Origin: Candidatus Paceibacter sp.
GTDB taxonomy: Bacteria; Patescibacteriota; Minisyncoccia; Phycocordibacterales; GCA-2747955
Length of the DNA: 32,497 nucleotides
Direction of reading: 5' to 3'
NCBI GenBank assembly: GCA_014237915.1
Contig: JABACC010000011.1
Location: 1-32,497 of the forward strand
Part shown: positions 19,612 through 28,700 of the stretch, piece by piece
How the letters are laid out: the number at the start of each line of letters is the position of its first letter
Position numbering within the stretch: position 1 is the stretch's first letter
The notes under the pieces: generated by a model
What the model was told of the DNA's origin: nothing
The model's input: only the letters and a program-made list of their open reading frames with translations
Databases searched by the model: none
Program-made: the position numbers and the translations under genes

Positions 19612-19614
19612 CAT

Positions 19615-20367
19615 ATGACTTATTCAAAAAATAAAGAAAATTTACTTAAAATATTAGAAAAAATAGGACTCTCGGAGAACGAATCAGCAGTCTATCTCTC
19701 CTCCTTGTCTCTTGGTCCAGCCAAGGTTGTTGATATTGCAAAAAACTCTGAAGTAAAAAGAACTACTGTGTATGCAGTTATTGAATCGCTACAACAAAAA
19801 GGACTTGTCCGTAAAGACATAGAAGGTTTTAAGAATATTTTTATACCTGAAGATCCTCTAAGGCTTGAAACAATCCTAGAGGAACGAAACAAAGAATTTC
19901 ATAATCTTTTACCAGAGCTTAAATCTTTATATAACTTGGAAGGATCTGATGCGATTATTAAATATTACGATACTCCAGAGGGAGTAAGAAATGTTTGGAG
20001 ACAAGTATTGAGTGAACTAAAAAATACGGATGATTATTTTGTAATTGGTGATCCTGAAATATATGCATCTGGAAACGAAAAATTCTTTAAAGATTTTATT
20101 AAAAAACGTATTCGCAAAAAATTAAATGCAAAACTACTATTAACTGAATCTGATCTTGCACGAGAATACCAAAAATACCAAGATAATTATAGTGAGGAGG
20201 TGAAGATACTGCCACATAATGTTTCAATTGATACAAATGTACTTATTACTAATAAACGAATAATTATTCAACAAATTATTGACCCTCATATGACAATTGT
20301 TATTGAAAATAAAAGTATTGTGGATCTTCAAAAGACTCTTTTCAATCTCCTATGGGAAAAATATTAA
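19615..20367 (+). CDS. TrmB-family transcriptional regulator
   Basis: N-terminal HTH (IGLSENESAVYLSSLSLGPAKVVDIAKNSEVKRTTVYAVIESLQQKGLV) and TrmB-like C-terminal domain; ATG at 19615 preferred over TTG at 19603, which lies in the palindrome. Confidence 0.88.
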   Translation: MTYSKNKENLLKILEKIGLSENESAVYLSSLSLGPAKVVDIAKNSEVKRTTVYAVIESLQQKGLVRKDIEGFKNIFIPEDPLRLETILEERNKEFHNLLPELKSLYNLEGSDAIIKYYDTPEGVRNVWRQVLSELKNTDDYFVIGDPEIYASGNEKFFKDFIKKRIRKKLNAKLLLTESDLAREYQKYQDNYSEEVKILPHNVSIDTNVLITNKRIIIQQIIDPHMTIVIENKSIVDLQKTLFNLLWEKY

Positions 20368-20368
20368 T

Positions 20369-21982
20369 ATGATATTAAAATATTCACAATTAAATAAATA
20401 CAAAAAAATAGTGGGAAATAAAGCTTATAATTTTTCTATGATTCCAAAAAGATTAACCCCAAAAGGTATAATAATTTATGAAGAAGAAAAAAAACTGAAT
20501 AATAAAGATATTAGAAAAATAAAAAAATGGACAGAAAAAATAAATATTAATGCAAAATATGCTGTAAGATCCTCAACTAAAAAAGAGGATGCTAGGAAGA
20601 GTGCTGCAGCTGGACTAAGTGATTCTTTTATATCTGTTTCAAAAGATGCCATTTTTAAAAAAATAGATTTATGCTTGAAAAAAACTAACACTGTCATTGT
20701 TCAAGAGATGGTTAACGCAAAAATTTCTGGAGTTTGTTTCACTGACATAAAAATAGATAAAAAACCCAGAATGTATGCTGAATTAAATGAGGGCTTTTGT
20801 GACAAAGTTGTTTTGGGAGATATTAAAGAAAAAATATATTTAAGAAAAGATATTGACTTACCTGATTGTTTTTCGAAACTGTTAACATTAAAACAGCAAA
20901 TGAATCTAAAAAAAGAATGTTTGTTTTTAGAAAAATTATTTAAATTTAAGCAAGATATAGAATTTTCTTTTGATGAAAAAGGTAAACTATATATTTTGCA
21001 ATCTAGAGATATAACCAAAAAATTAGAAATTCCAAACTATTTATTTTTAAGCCATAGTAGAAAAAATTCTTTCTTAAAAATTCTCTTAAATGAGAGCTTG
21101 CACTTGAAAAATACTTTTTTAAAAGAAAATAACTTGGCTTTAGAAACTTTCTGTATGAAAGATAAAAAAACAGGATATTTTGATTTTTATATAAGGCAAA
21201 TGGATATGTTGGATGTTTGCAACCAAAGAGCTGTTTTGGCTGAAAAAAAAATATTTTTAAAAAAAATATTAAAAAATTTTGATATAAGTATCGACAAAAT
21301 CAAAGAACTAGAAATAAATTTAGAAAATAATTATTTTAATAAAAAAAATTTTTTTGAAACATTGTTAAATTTTTTACTTTATTCTGATCTTTTTTTAACA
21401 TTTTGCTATTCTACAAAAGATAAAGAATTTTCAAAAATTTTTGCAGAAAAAAGAAAAAAAACAGAAGAATATTCTTCTGTTCCTGACAAGCTTATAGATT
21501 TAGCTTATGAAAAAAAATTTTTGACCAAGGAAAATATGAATCTTTTTTATGTTTATTATAAAAGAAAATTTTTTAACAAAGTTTTATTTGAAAAATACAT
21601 GAAAGAAAATAATTTATTTTTTTACAAAGAAACATTTTTTTTACAAAAAAATAATATACTTTTTAGTCACTTTGTATTTCCGAAAAAAATAAAGGGAGTT
21701 ATTCAATTTGTTTATAACAAAAAAGATATGGTTAATTTTAAAAAAGGAAATATATTGGTAACAACAATGACAAGTCCAAATTTTTATGAATGTATGAATA
21801 AATCAAAAGGAATAATAACTGAAGAAGGAGGTTTTTTATCGCATGCATCCATAACCGCAAGAGAAAAAGAAATTCCTTGCATTATTGGAGTTGGGAGGAA
21901 AATAAGAAAATTTAAAAATGGAGACGTTGTTTCCTTTAACCCTAAAAAAGGTAATATAGAAATAATTTCTCAAAAAAAATAG
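20369..21982 (+). CDS. Compact PEP-synthase/rifampin-phosphotransferase-like enzyme
   Basis: N-terminal PPDK/ATP-binding signatures (KYAVRSSTKKEDARKSAAAGLSDSF, VIVQEMV, LYILQSRDI); C-terminal swivelling His domain EEGGFLSHASITAREKEIPCIIGVG. Starts 1 bp after the TrmB stop. Confidence 0.85.
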   Translation: MILKYSQLNKYKKIVGNKAYNFSMIPKRLTPKGIIIYEEEKKLNNKDIRKIKKWTEKININAKYAVRSSTKKEDARKSAAAGLSDSFISVSKDAIFKKIDLCLKKTNTVIVQEMVNAKISGVCFTDIKIDKKPRMYAELNEGFCDKVVLGDIKEKIYLRKDIDLPDCFSKLLTLKQQMNLKKECLFLEKLFKFKQDIEFSFDEKGKLYILQSRDITKKLEIPNYLFLSHSRKNSFLKILLNESLHLKNTFLKENNLALETFCMKDKKTGYFDFYIRQMDMLDVCNQRAVLAEKKIFLKKILKNFDISIDKIKELEINLENNYFNKKNFFETLLNFLLYSDLFLTFCYSTKDKEFSKIFAEKRKKTEEYSSVPDKLIDLAYEKKFLTKENMNLFYVYYKRKFFNKVLFEKYMKENNLFFYKETFFLQKNNILFSHFVFPKKIKGVIQFVYNKKDMVNFKKGNILVTTMTSPNFYECMNKSKGIITEEGGFLSHASITAREKEIPCIIGVGRKIRKFKNGDVVSFNPKKGNIEIISQKK

Positions 21983-22004
21983 AAATAAAATTTAGATTTT
22001 AAAG

Positions 22005-22037
22005 AAAAAGGATTTTGCCGAAGGCAAAATCCTTTTT
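22005..22037. terminator. GGATTTTGCC-family palindrome
   Basis: AAAAAGGATTTTGCC-GAA-GGCAAAATCCTTTTT. Confidence 0.85.
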
Positions 22038-22062
22038 GTTTTTATTTTAAAAATAAATTTTA

Positions 22063-22101
22063 AAATAAAGAGTGCGGGCCGAAGGCCCGCACTCTTTATT
22101 T
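22063..22101. terminator. GC-rich palindrome
   Basis: AAATAAAGAGTGCGGGCC-GAA-GGCCCGCACTCTTTATTT. Confidence 0.85.
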
Positions 22102-22128
22102 TTTTTAAATTTCCTTAATTTTAAAAAA

Positions 22129-22887
22129 TTAACTTTCTAAAAATTGATCAATAGCATTTTTCAAAATATTGTAATCTGCAATTGCTTTTATTGATTCCCC
22201 GTCTGCTGTTTGTGCAAAAACAGTTGGTGTTCCGTTTACACCCGCTCCTGCTCCTTCAGCGAAAGCTTCGTCAATAATTGGTCTTGTTTCCTCGTTTTGG
22301 TAACAAGTTGTGAATTTTTCTCTATCTACTCCTAAATCTTCAGCAATGTCTGGAAGTTTTGAAAGGTCGTATCTTCCGTCGGAAGATGTGGTTGCAAAAG
22401 TATGGTCAACAAATTCAAAAAACTTTTCCTCACCTCCGTATTTTGCAATACATTCAGCTGCAACTGCTTGCTCGTCGGCTGAAGCGTGAAGCTCTCTTGA
22501 AATATAAGGAACGGCTAATGGAAAGTGTCTGAAAACAAAAGCTACCCTTTCATCGTTTTGGTAATCTTCTTTTAACAGGGTAAGTGCGGTGTCGTGATAT
22601 CTTTTACAAAAAGGACATTCTAAATCAGAATATTCAACTATAAAAATTTCAGCATCTAAACTTCCGATAATATGATCGTCTTTTGAAACTCTTTTTGGTG
22701 GTAAAATTTCTGGCTCGTATTCTTCTTGGAAAGAGTTTAGTCCTCTACTGCTTTGGTTTTCTTCTGCTCTGTTGTGGCTACTTGAATTTGCTTGATCAGA
22801 ACTTCCCGGATTTGAAAAAATGACAGCAAGAGCAATAATAACTCCAGCGATGACAATAGCTATTGGTAACAAAATATTGTTTTTCAT
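22129..22887 (-). CDS. DsbA-like thiol:disulfide oxidoreductase, membrane-anchored
   Basis: N-terminal TM (MKNNILLPIAIVIAGVIIALAVIF), EYSDLECPFCKRYH, GVNGTPTVF. ATG at 22887 preferred over 22986. Confidence 0.9.
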   Translation of the reverse strand: MKNNILLPIAIVIAGVIIALAVIFSNPGSSDQANSSSHNRAEENQSSRGLNSFQEEYEPEILPPKRVSKDDHIIGSLDAEIFIVEYSDLECPFCKRYHDTALTLLKEDYQNDERVAFVFRHFPLAVPYISRELHASADEQAVAAECIAKYGGEEKFFEFVDHTFATTSSDGRYDLSKLPDIAEDLGVDREKFTTCYQNEETRPIIDEAFAEGAGAGVNGTPTVFAQTADGESIKAIADYNILKNAIDQFLES

Positions 22888-22966
22888 AAATATAAATTTA
22901 ATTATTAATGGAAAAATTATAGCATTTTGAAAAATTTTAAAAAAATAAATTTTTTGGGTTTTGGGC

Positions 22967-22995
22967 GGGTGGATTTTGCGAAGCAAAATCCACCC
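22967..22995. terminator. GGGTGGATTTTGC-family palindrome
   Basis: GGGTGGATTTTGC-GAA-GCAAAATCCACCC. Confidence 0.8.
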
Positions 22996-23012
22996 AAAAA
23001 AAAATTCCTTTC

Positions 23013-23105
23013 AGTCAAAATTTTAAGTGGCCGCTGCCCCGCCGTTCAAATTTTTCTCACTTTGTTCGAAAAATATATTTCACTTTTTTCGATTCCTGCC
23101 AAATT
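23013..23105 (-). repeat. tRNA-associated repeat, copy 2
   Basis: Minus strand TTTGGCAGGAATCGAA (antisense of tRNA-Arg 3' part, 16 nt exact) then AAAAGTGAAATATATTTTTCGAACAAAGTGAGAAAAATTTGAACGGCGGGGCAGCGGCCACTTAAAATTTTGAC. Confidence 0.85.
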
Positions 23106-23151
23106 CGAAAAAATATAAAAACAAAATATTAATTTGGTTTTTTATTTTTTG

Positions 23152-23223
23152 TCTCTTTGGCAGGAATCGAACCTACATTTTAGCTTCCGCAAAGCCATGT
23201 TCTATCCGTTGAACTACAAAGAG
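23152..23223 (-). tRNA. tRNA-Arg(GCG)
   Basis: Acceptor CTCTTTG/CAAAGAG, D-arm GTTC/GAAC, anticodon arm TGGCT-TTGCGGA-AGCTA, T-arm GTAGG-TTCGATT-CCTGC. Confidence 0.9.
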
Positions 23224-23276
23224 TTTTTGAATAAAAATTATAACAAAAAATAAAAAATTTCCCTTCGGGAAATTTT

Positions 23277-23537
23277 TTAGATTTTGTTAACTGATGTTGA
23301 AAGTCTTGATTTTTTTCTTGAAGCTGTATTTTTTTTAATAACTCCTTTTTTTGCAGCTTTATCAATTGCTTTGTAAACTTTTGACATAAGTTTTTCCGCT
23401 TCCGGTTTTTTCTTTTCTTGAACTAAAGTATTTAAATCTTTTACATTTTTTCTCATTTCACGAATTTTTCTTAAATTAAAAACTTTTTTCCTTTCAGAAC
23501 TTCTTATTCTTTTTTTAGCTGATTTTGTAATTGCCAT
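23277..23537 (-). CDS. rpsT: 30S ribosomal protein S20
   Basis: MAITKSAKKRIRSSERKKVFN...KGVIKKNTASRKKSRLS. Confidence 0.93.
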   Translation of the reverse strand: MAITKSAKKRIRSSERKKVFNLRKIREMRKNVKDLNTLVQEKKKPEAEKLMSKVYKAIDKAAKKGVIKKNTASRKKSRLSTSVNKI

Positions 23538-23604
23538 AATATTTTGGTATATTATATCAATTAGAGTAAAATTGCAAGAAAAATCTTAATTAAAATTATA
23601 AAAA

Positions 23605-24162
23605 ATGATTAAAAAAATAAAAGGAAAAATAGATGAAATTGAAAAAAAATATATTATTTTAGATGTTGCTGGAATTGGTTATGAAATTTTTTTGGGCCCT
23701 GAAATTTTAACTTTCTCTTTGGGGGCAGAAAAAAGTTTTTATACTCACTTAGCAATTCGTGAAAATTCTTGGCAAATTTATGGTTTTTCAACAATTCAAG
23801 AATTATTGGTTTTTGAACTTCTTTTGGGAATTTCTGGAGTGGGACCAAAAGCTGCTCGAGGAATTTTAGATATTACAACTCCAGAAAGTTTAAAAAGAGC
23901 GGTGGTTACCGGAAATTCAGACGAGCTCACAAAAGTTTCTGGGATTGGGAAAAAAAATGCAGACAAAATTATTTTAGAACTTAGAAATAAAATTGAAAAA
24001 CTAAACATTAAAGATTCTGGAAATATTGATATTGAAGTTTATGAAACACTTGGAGAGCTTGGGTTTGAAAGATCAAAAATAAGAGAAGCTTTGGAGGATG
24101 TAAAAAGTGAAAAAATAGACGAGAAAATAAAAGAGGCTCTGAAAATTTTAAGTAAAAAATAA
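23605..24162 (+). CDS. ruvA: Holliday junction DNA helicase subunit RuvA
   Basis: MIKKIKGKIDEIEKKYIILDVAGIGYEIF, HhH GISGVGPKAARGIL and VSGIGKKNADKIILEL. Confidence 0.95.
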   Translation: MIKKIKGKIDEIEKKYIILDVAGIGYEIFLGPEILTFSLGAEKSFYTHLAIRENSWQIYGFSTIQELLVFELLLGISGVGPKAARGILDITTPESLKRAVVTGNSDELTKVSGIGKKNADKIILELRNKIEKLNIKDSGNIDIEVYETLGELGFERSKIREALEDVKSEKIDEKIKEALKILSKK

Positions 24163-24195
24163 AAAATTTAATATTTAAAAATTTTTTAAATTAAA

Positions 24196-24234
24196 GAAAG
24201 GGTGAAAAATTGCTTCGCAATTTTTCACCCTTTC
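24196..24234. terminator. Perfect palindrome, 18-bp stem
   Basis: GAAAGGGTGAAAAATTGC-TTC-GCAATTTTTCACCCTTTC. Confidence 0.85.
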
Positions 24235-24282
24235 GCTCTGTCAAAACCAAAATTAAAACAAATTTTTTGCTATAATAAAAAT

Positions 24283-25323
24283 ATGAAAAAAATTATTTTA
24301 CTCGACTCACACGCTATCATTCACCGAGCTTATCACGGGCTTCCCGATTTTTCGACAAAATCCGGAATTCCTACAGGCGGACTTTTTGGTCTTTCTTCAA
24401 TGTTGATAAAAATAATTTCAGATTTAAAACCAGATTATTTAATCGCCTGTTACGATCTTCCTAAGCCAACTTTTCGCCACTTAGCATACGAAGGATACAA
24501 AGGCGGACGCGCCAAAACTGATGAAGAATTAATTTCTCAAATAAAATCTTCTCGCGAAATTTTTAAAGCTTTTTCAATTCCAGTTTATGAAGCAGAAGGT
24601 TTTGAAGCCGACGATCTTTTGGGAACTTTTTCAGAAATTTTAAAAAAAGATAAAAAAAATAAAATAATTATTGCTTCTGGAGATATGGACACATTGCAAC
24701 TTGTTGATAAAAACCAAGTTGTTGTTTTCACTTTAAAAAAAGGAATTAACGACACAATTATTTATGACGAAGAAAAAGTTTTTGAAAGATTTGGTTTTGG
24801 GCCAGAAAATATTATTGATTTTAAAGGTCTTTCAGGAGACCCTTCCGACAATATTATTGGAATTTCTGGAATTGGGGAAAAAACAGCCACAAAACTTATT
24901 TTAAATTTTGGAAATATTGAAAATATTTATAAAAAATTAAAAAAATCTGAAAAAGATTTTGAAGAAAAAGGATTTAAACCAAGAATGATTAATCTTTTAA
25001 AGGAAGGCGAAGAAGAAGCTCTTTTTTCGAAAGAATTAGCCACAATAAAAAAAGATGTGGAAACAAATTTTTCCCTGCCAGAGCAAAATTTTAATGAATC
25101 TTTGGATCTTTCAAAAATTGGAGAAGTTTTTAGAAAATATGAATTTAGAAATTTACTTGAAAGATTACAAAAAAACCTCGGCCTTGAAAAAAAAGAGGAA
25201 GACTTAGCAGATGGAGAAGAGGAAATTTCAAAAGAAAAATTAAAAGAATTGAAATTGGCAGTTCATCTTTTAAACCCAAATATTTCAGAGCCTACATTGG
25301 ATGATTTAAAAAATTTTGAATAA
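24283..25323 (+). CDS. Stand-alone 5'-3' exonuclease (DNA polymerase I N-terminal domain-like)
   Basis: LLDSHAIIHRAYHGLP, AEGFEADDLLGTF, IIASGDMDTLQLV, GLSGDPSDNIIGISGIGEKTA; no polymerase domain. ATG at 24283 preferred. Confidence 0.92.
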   Translation: MKKIILLDSHAIIHRAYHGLPDFSTKSGIPTGGLFGLSSMLIKIISDLKPDYLIACYDLPKPTFRHLAYEGYKGGRAKTDEELISQIKSSREIFKAFSIPVYEAEGFEADDLLGTFSEILKKDKKNKIIIASGDMDTLQLVDKNQVVVFTLKKGINDTIIYDEEKVFERFGFGPENIIDFKGLSGDPSDNIIGISGIGEKTATKLILNFGNIENIYKKLKKSEKDFEEKGFKPRMINLLKEGEEEALFSKELATIKKDVETNFSLPEQNFNESLDLSKIGEVFRKYEFRNLLERLQKNLGLEKKEEDLADGEEEISKEKLKELKLAVHLLNPNISEPTLDDLKNFE

Positions 25324-25375
25324 AACAAAAAAGGTGGTATAGTAAAGTTAGTTGAAACATAACAGGGAGAGGGAG

Positions 25376-25585
25376 ATGTTAAACATTTTTAAATCAACGG
25401 CCTTAACTACAATTCTAGTTTTTGGATTTTCAGCGCCGAGTTTTGCTGAAAATTTGGATCTTTCTTCGATGAAGACAGCAGATCTTTTGCTTACTTCTGC
25501 TCAAAGTGAGGAGGTCAAATTATGTAGATTCGGTATTAGGTGCTCAGACCACTTTAACAAAAAAAGCTATAAAAAAATAACCTGA
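25376..25585 (+). CDS. Small secreted protein, possibly frame-disrupted
   Basis: Strong SD (GGGAGAGGGAG), signal peptide MLNIFKSTALTTILVFGFSAPSFA; -1 frame continues to 25665. Confidence 0.65.
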   Translation: MLNIFKSTALTTILVFGFSAPSFAENLDLSSMKTADLLLTSAQSEEVKLCRFGIRCSDHFNKKSYKKIT

Positions 25586-25672
25586 AAGATATATTGTGTG
25601 AAAAAGTTGGTTTGACTCAATATTGTTTTGTTGGGGTTTATATGGTTGGAACAATAGGATGGTGAAAAATCC

Positions 25673-25705
25673 AAAGGCGCAAAAAGTGAAGCTTTTTGCG
25701 CCTTT
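25673..25705. terminator. Rho-independent-like hairpin
   Basis: AAAGGCGCAAAAAG-TGAAG-CTTTTTGCGCCTTT then T-rich. Confidence 0.85.
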
Positions 25706-25732
25706 CTATTTTAAAAATTTTTTCTTGTTTTT

Positions 25733-28700
25733 TTAAATTTTCTCTATCTCAAAATCTTCTGGAAAATTTTCTTTATATTCTAAAATTTCAACTCCTGCTG
25801 TTTTTTTAAATTCATCTTCAAAATTTTCTAAAAAATCTTTTTTCTCTTTTGAAATAAATATTTTAATATCTTCATCTGGAAAAAGTCCTAAATTTTTTCT
25901 TTCTGCTTGCACTAATCTTAAAAAATCTCTAAACTCGCCTTCTTTTTTTAAATCATCTGTTAAATTAAAATCAAAATCTATTTTTATTTCTTGGTTTTTT
26001 ATTTCCTGAACTAAAACTTTTTTTACATTTAATTCTTCTTCCAAAATTTGGAAAAAATTATGCTTTTTTAAAAAATTCACTCCTTTTCCTGAAATAGAAA
26101 TTGAAGCTAGCGGCTGCCTAACTTTTGCTTTGTTTTCAGAGCGAACCTCTAAAGCTTTTGAAACAATCGCTCGAAGGCCGTCCATTTCTGAGAGAACAAC
26201 GCCGCCAGAGCTTCCATAAACCGACCTAAAAACTTTCTGAAAAGATGAATTTTTATTTTTTGGCCAATCTTCAAGATGAACTGATTTTTCATCATTTTTA
26301 TTTTTTATTTTTTGCCAAATAAAGTCAGAAACAAAAGGTGCAAAAGGTGCAATTGTTTTTGAAAAATTTTTCAAAATAAATTTTGTAGTTTCAAGAGCAA
26401 AAGCTTTGTCTTCAGAATTTTCATCATTTTTAAATCTATCTCTGGATCTTCTAATATACCAAGTTGAAAAATCATCAATAAAAGCAAAAAGTGGCCTGAC
26501 CGCTCGGTCTAGCTCAAAATTTTCCAAACCTTCTTCTACTTCCTCTAAAATTCTATAAAATCTTTCAATAATCCAAATATCTAAAATGTTTTTTGATTTT
26601 CTAGGATCTACGTTTTTGTATGAAATTTCTTTATAAAGCTCGTAAATAGTTAAAACATTTTTTAATCTTAAAATATTTTTTTTCAAAATCTCATCGACTC
26701 CAGAGTCGAGAAAAGAAACATTTTCTCCTTTAACAAGCGGTAAGGAAAGCATGTAAAGCCTCATCGCGTCAGCTCCGTATTTATCAATAATTTCTTCTGG
26801 CGGAGTAAAGTTCTCTTTTGATTTTGACATTTTTTTTCCGTCTTCTGCCATAATCATTCCGTTAACAACAACATTTTTAAAAGCTGTTTTTCCATAAACA
26901 AGCGAGCTTATTGTTAAAAGAGAGTTAAACCAGCCTCTTGTTTGGTCTGCTCCTTCTGCTATAAATTCGGCTGGAAACCCAACATTTTTTTCTGGAGAAA
27001 AATTGTTTTCTGAAAAAGGATAGCCTGCAGAGCCGTAAGGCATTGACCCAGATTCAAACCAACAATCAAAAATGAGTTCACAAAATCTCATCTGTTCTCC
27101 ATTTTCATTTTTCCAAGAAATTTTGTCTACATAAGGCCTGTGCAGATCAAGCTCAAAATTTTCGTCATGTGGAATTTTTGCAAAATCTAAAAAAAATGGA
27201 AAGGCATTTTTTGGAACTCCCCAATTTTTTCTTTTTTCATATGATTGTTTTACAGAAAGTCCATCTGCTCCAAAAATAGCATTCCAAACAACAGAAAAAT
27301 GAGTAACTATCAAAATATTTTTTCCACTATATTTTTCATCTATTTCGTAAAGTGCTTCCATCATTCTTTTTTTTACATCTACTGTTGATTCCCCTCCCGG
27401 AATTTTTTCCAAAAGACTTTCCTCAGTCCAAGAATTTCCAATATGATCCCAATAATTTTGCAAATCTTTTCCGTCAAAAACTCCAAATTCTCGCTCTTTT
27501 AATTTCTCCTCAAAAATAATTTCTTCAGGTTTTATAGAAAAAGATTTTGCTAAATTTTCTGCTGTTTTTCTTGTTCTCACGAATGGTGAAGAAATAATTA
27601 AATCAATTTTTTCTCCATTATTATTTTTTACTTCTGTATTTAAAATTTTTTTAACTTTATTCCCCGCTTCTCTTGCTTGTTTTTCTCCTTTTTCTGTTAA
27701 ATCATCGTTTAAATCTCCCGCTGTTGAAGAGACAACTTTTTTAATATTTGAAAGAGATTCTCCATGACGGATAATGATAAAATTGTTTTTTGAACGAGTT
27801 TTTTCTTTTATATCTTTTATGCTTCCCAAAACGTCCACATCTCCTTTTTCTGATTTCCAAATTGGCACTGGAGTTCCCCAATACCTTGTTCTAGAAAAAG
27901 CCCAATCCGGCCCTTCTTTAATCCAGTTATGAAATCTTTTTTCTCCTAAATTTTTTGGCACCCAATTTATTTTTTTGTTTAACTCGACCATTTTTTTTCT
28001 AACTTCTTGAGTAGAAATAAACCAAGAAGAGGTGGCGAAATTTAAAAGTGGCGTTTCACACCTCCAGCAAGTTGGGTAGGAATGTTCGATTTTTTCTTTA
28101 GAAAATAAAAAATTATTTTTTGCTAAATATTTTATTATTTCAATATCTGTTGAAATGTTGTCGTCTTTTGTTTTTATCATTCCATTTATTTCTGGAAAGT
28201 CAGTAACTTCTTTTTTAAATTTTCCAGACATTGAAATGTGTTGAATAAAAGGAATTTTTTTCTCTAAAGATAAATTTAAATCGTCCGCTCCAAAAGCTGG
28301 CGCAATATGCACAATTCCTGTTCCAGAATCTGAGCTCACAAAAGAAGCTCCGTAAACCTTCCAACCATTTTCTCTGTTTTCTAAATCTTTATTTTGAAAA
28401 TAATATGGAAAAACTGGCTCATAATTTTTTCCCACAAGATCACTTCCTTTAAAATTTTCAATCACTGAAATTTCTTTTCTATTTTTAAAAATTTCTTCCA
28501 CCCTCTGTTTTGCTAAAATGTAAAAATTTTCTCCGTCTTCATCTTTTAAAGAAATTTTTTGATATTCTAAATTTTCTCCCACAGCAAGAGCTGTGTTTGC
28601 TGGTAGCGTCCACGGAGTTGTTGTCCAAGCTAGAAAAAATGTATTTTTTTCGTCTGTTAATTTAAATTTAACAACAGCAGAAAGATCTTTTAAATCTTTG

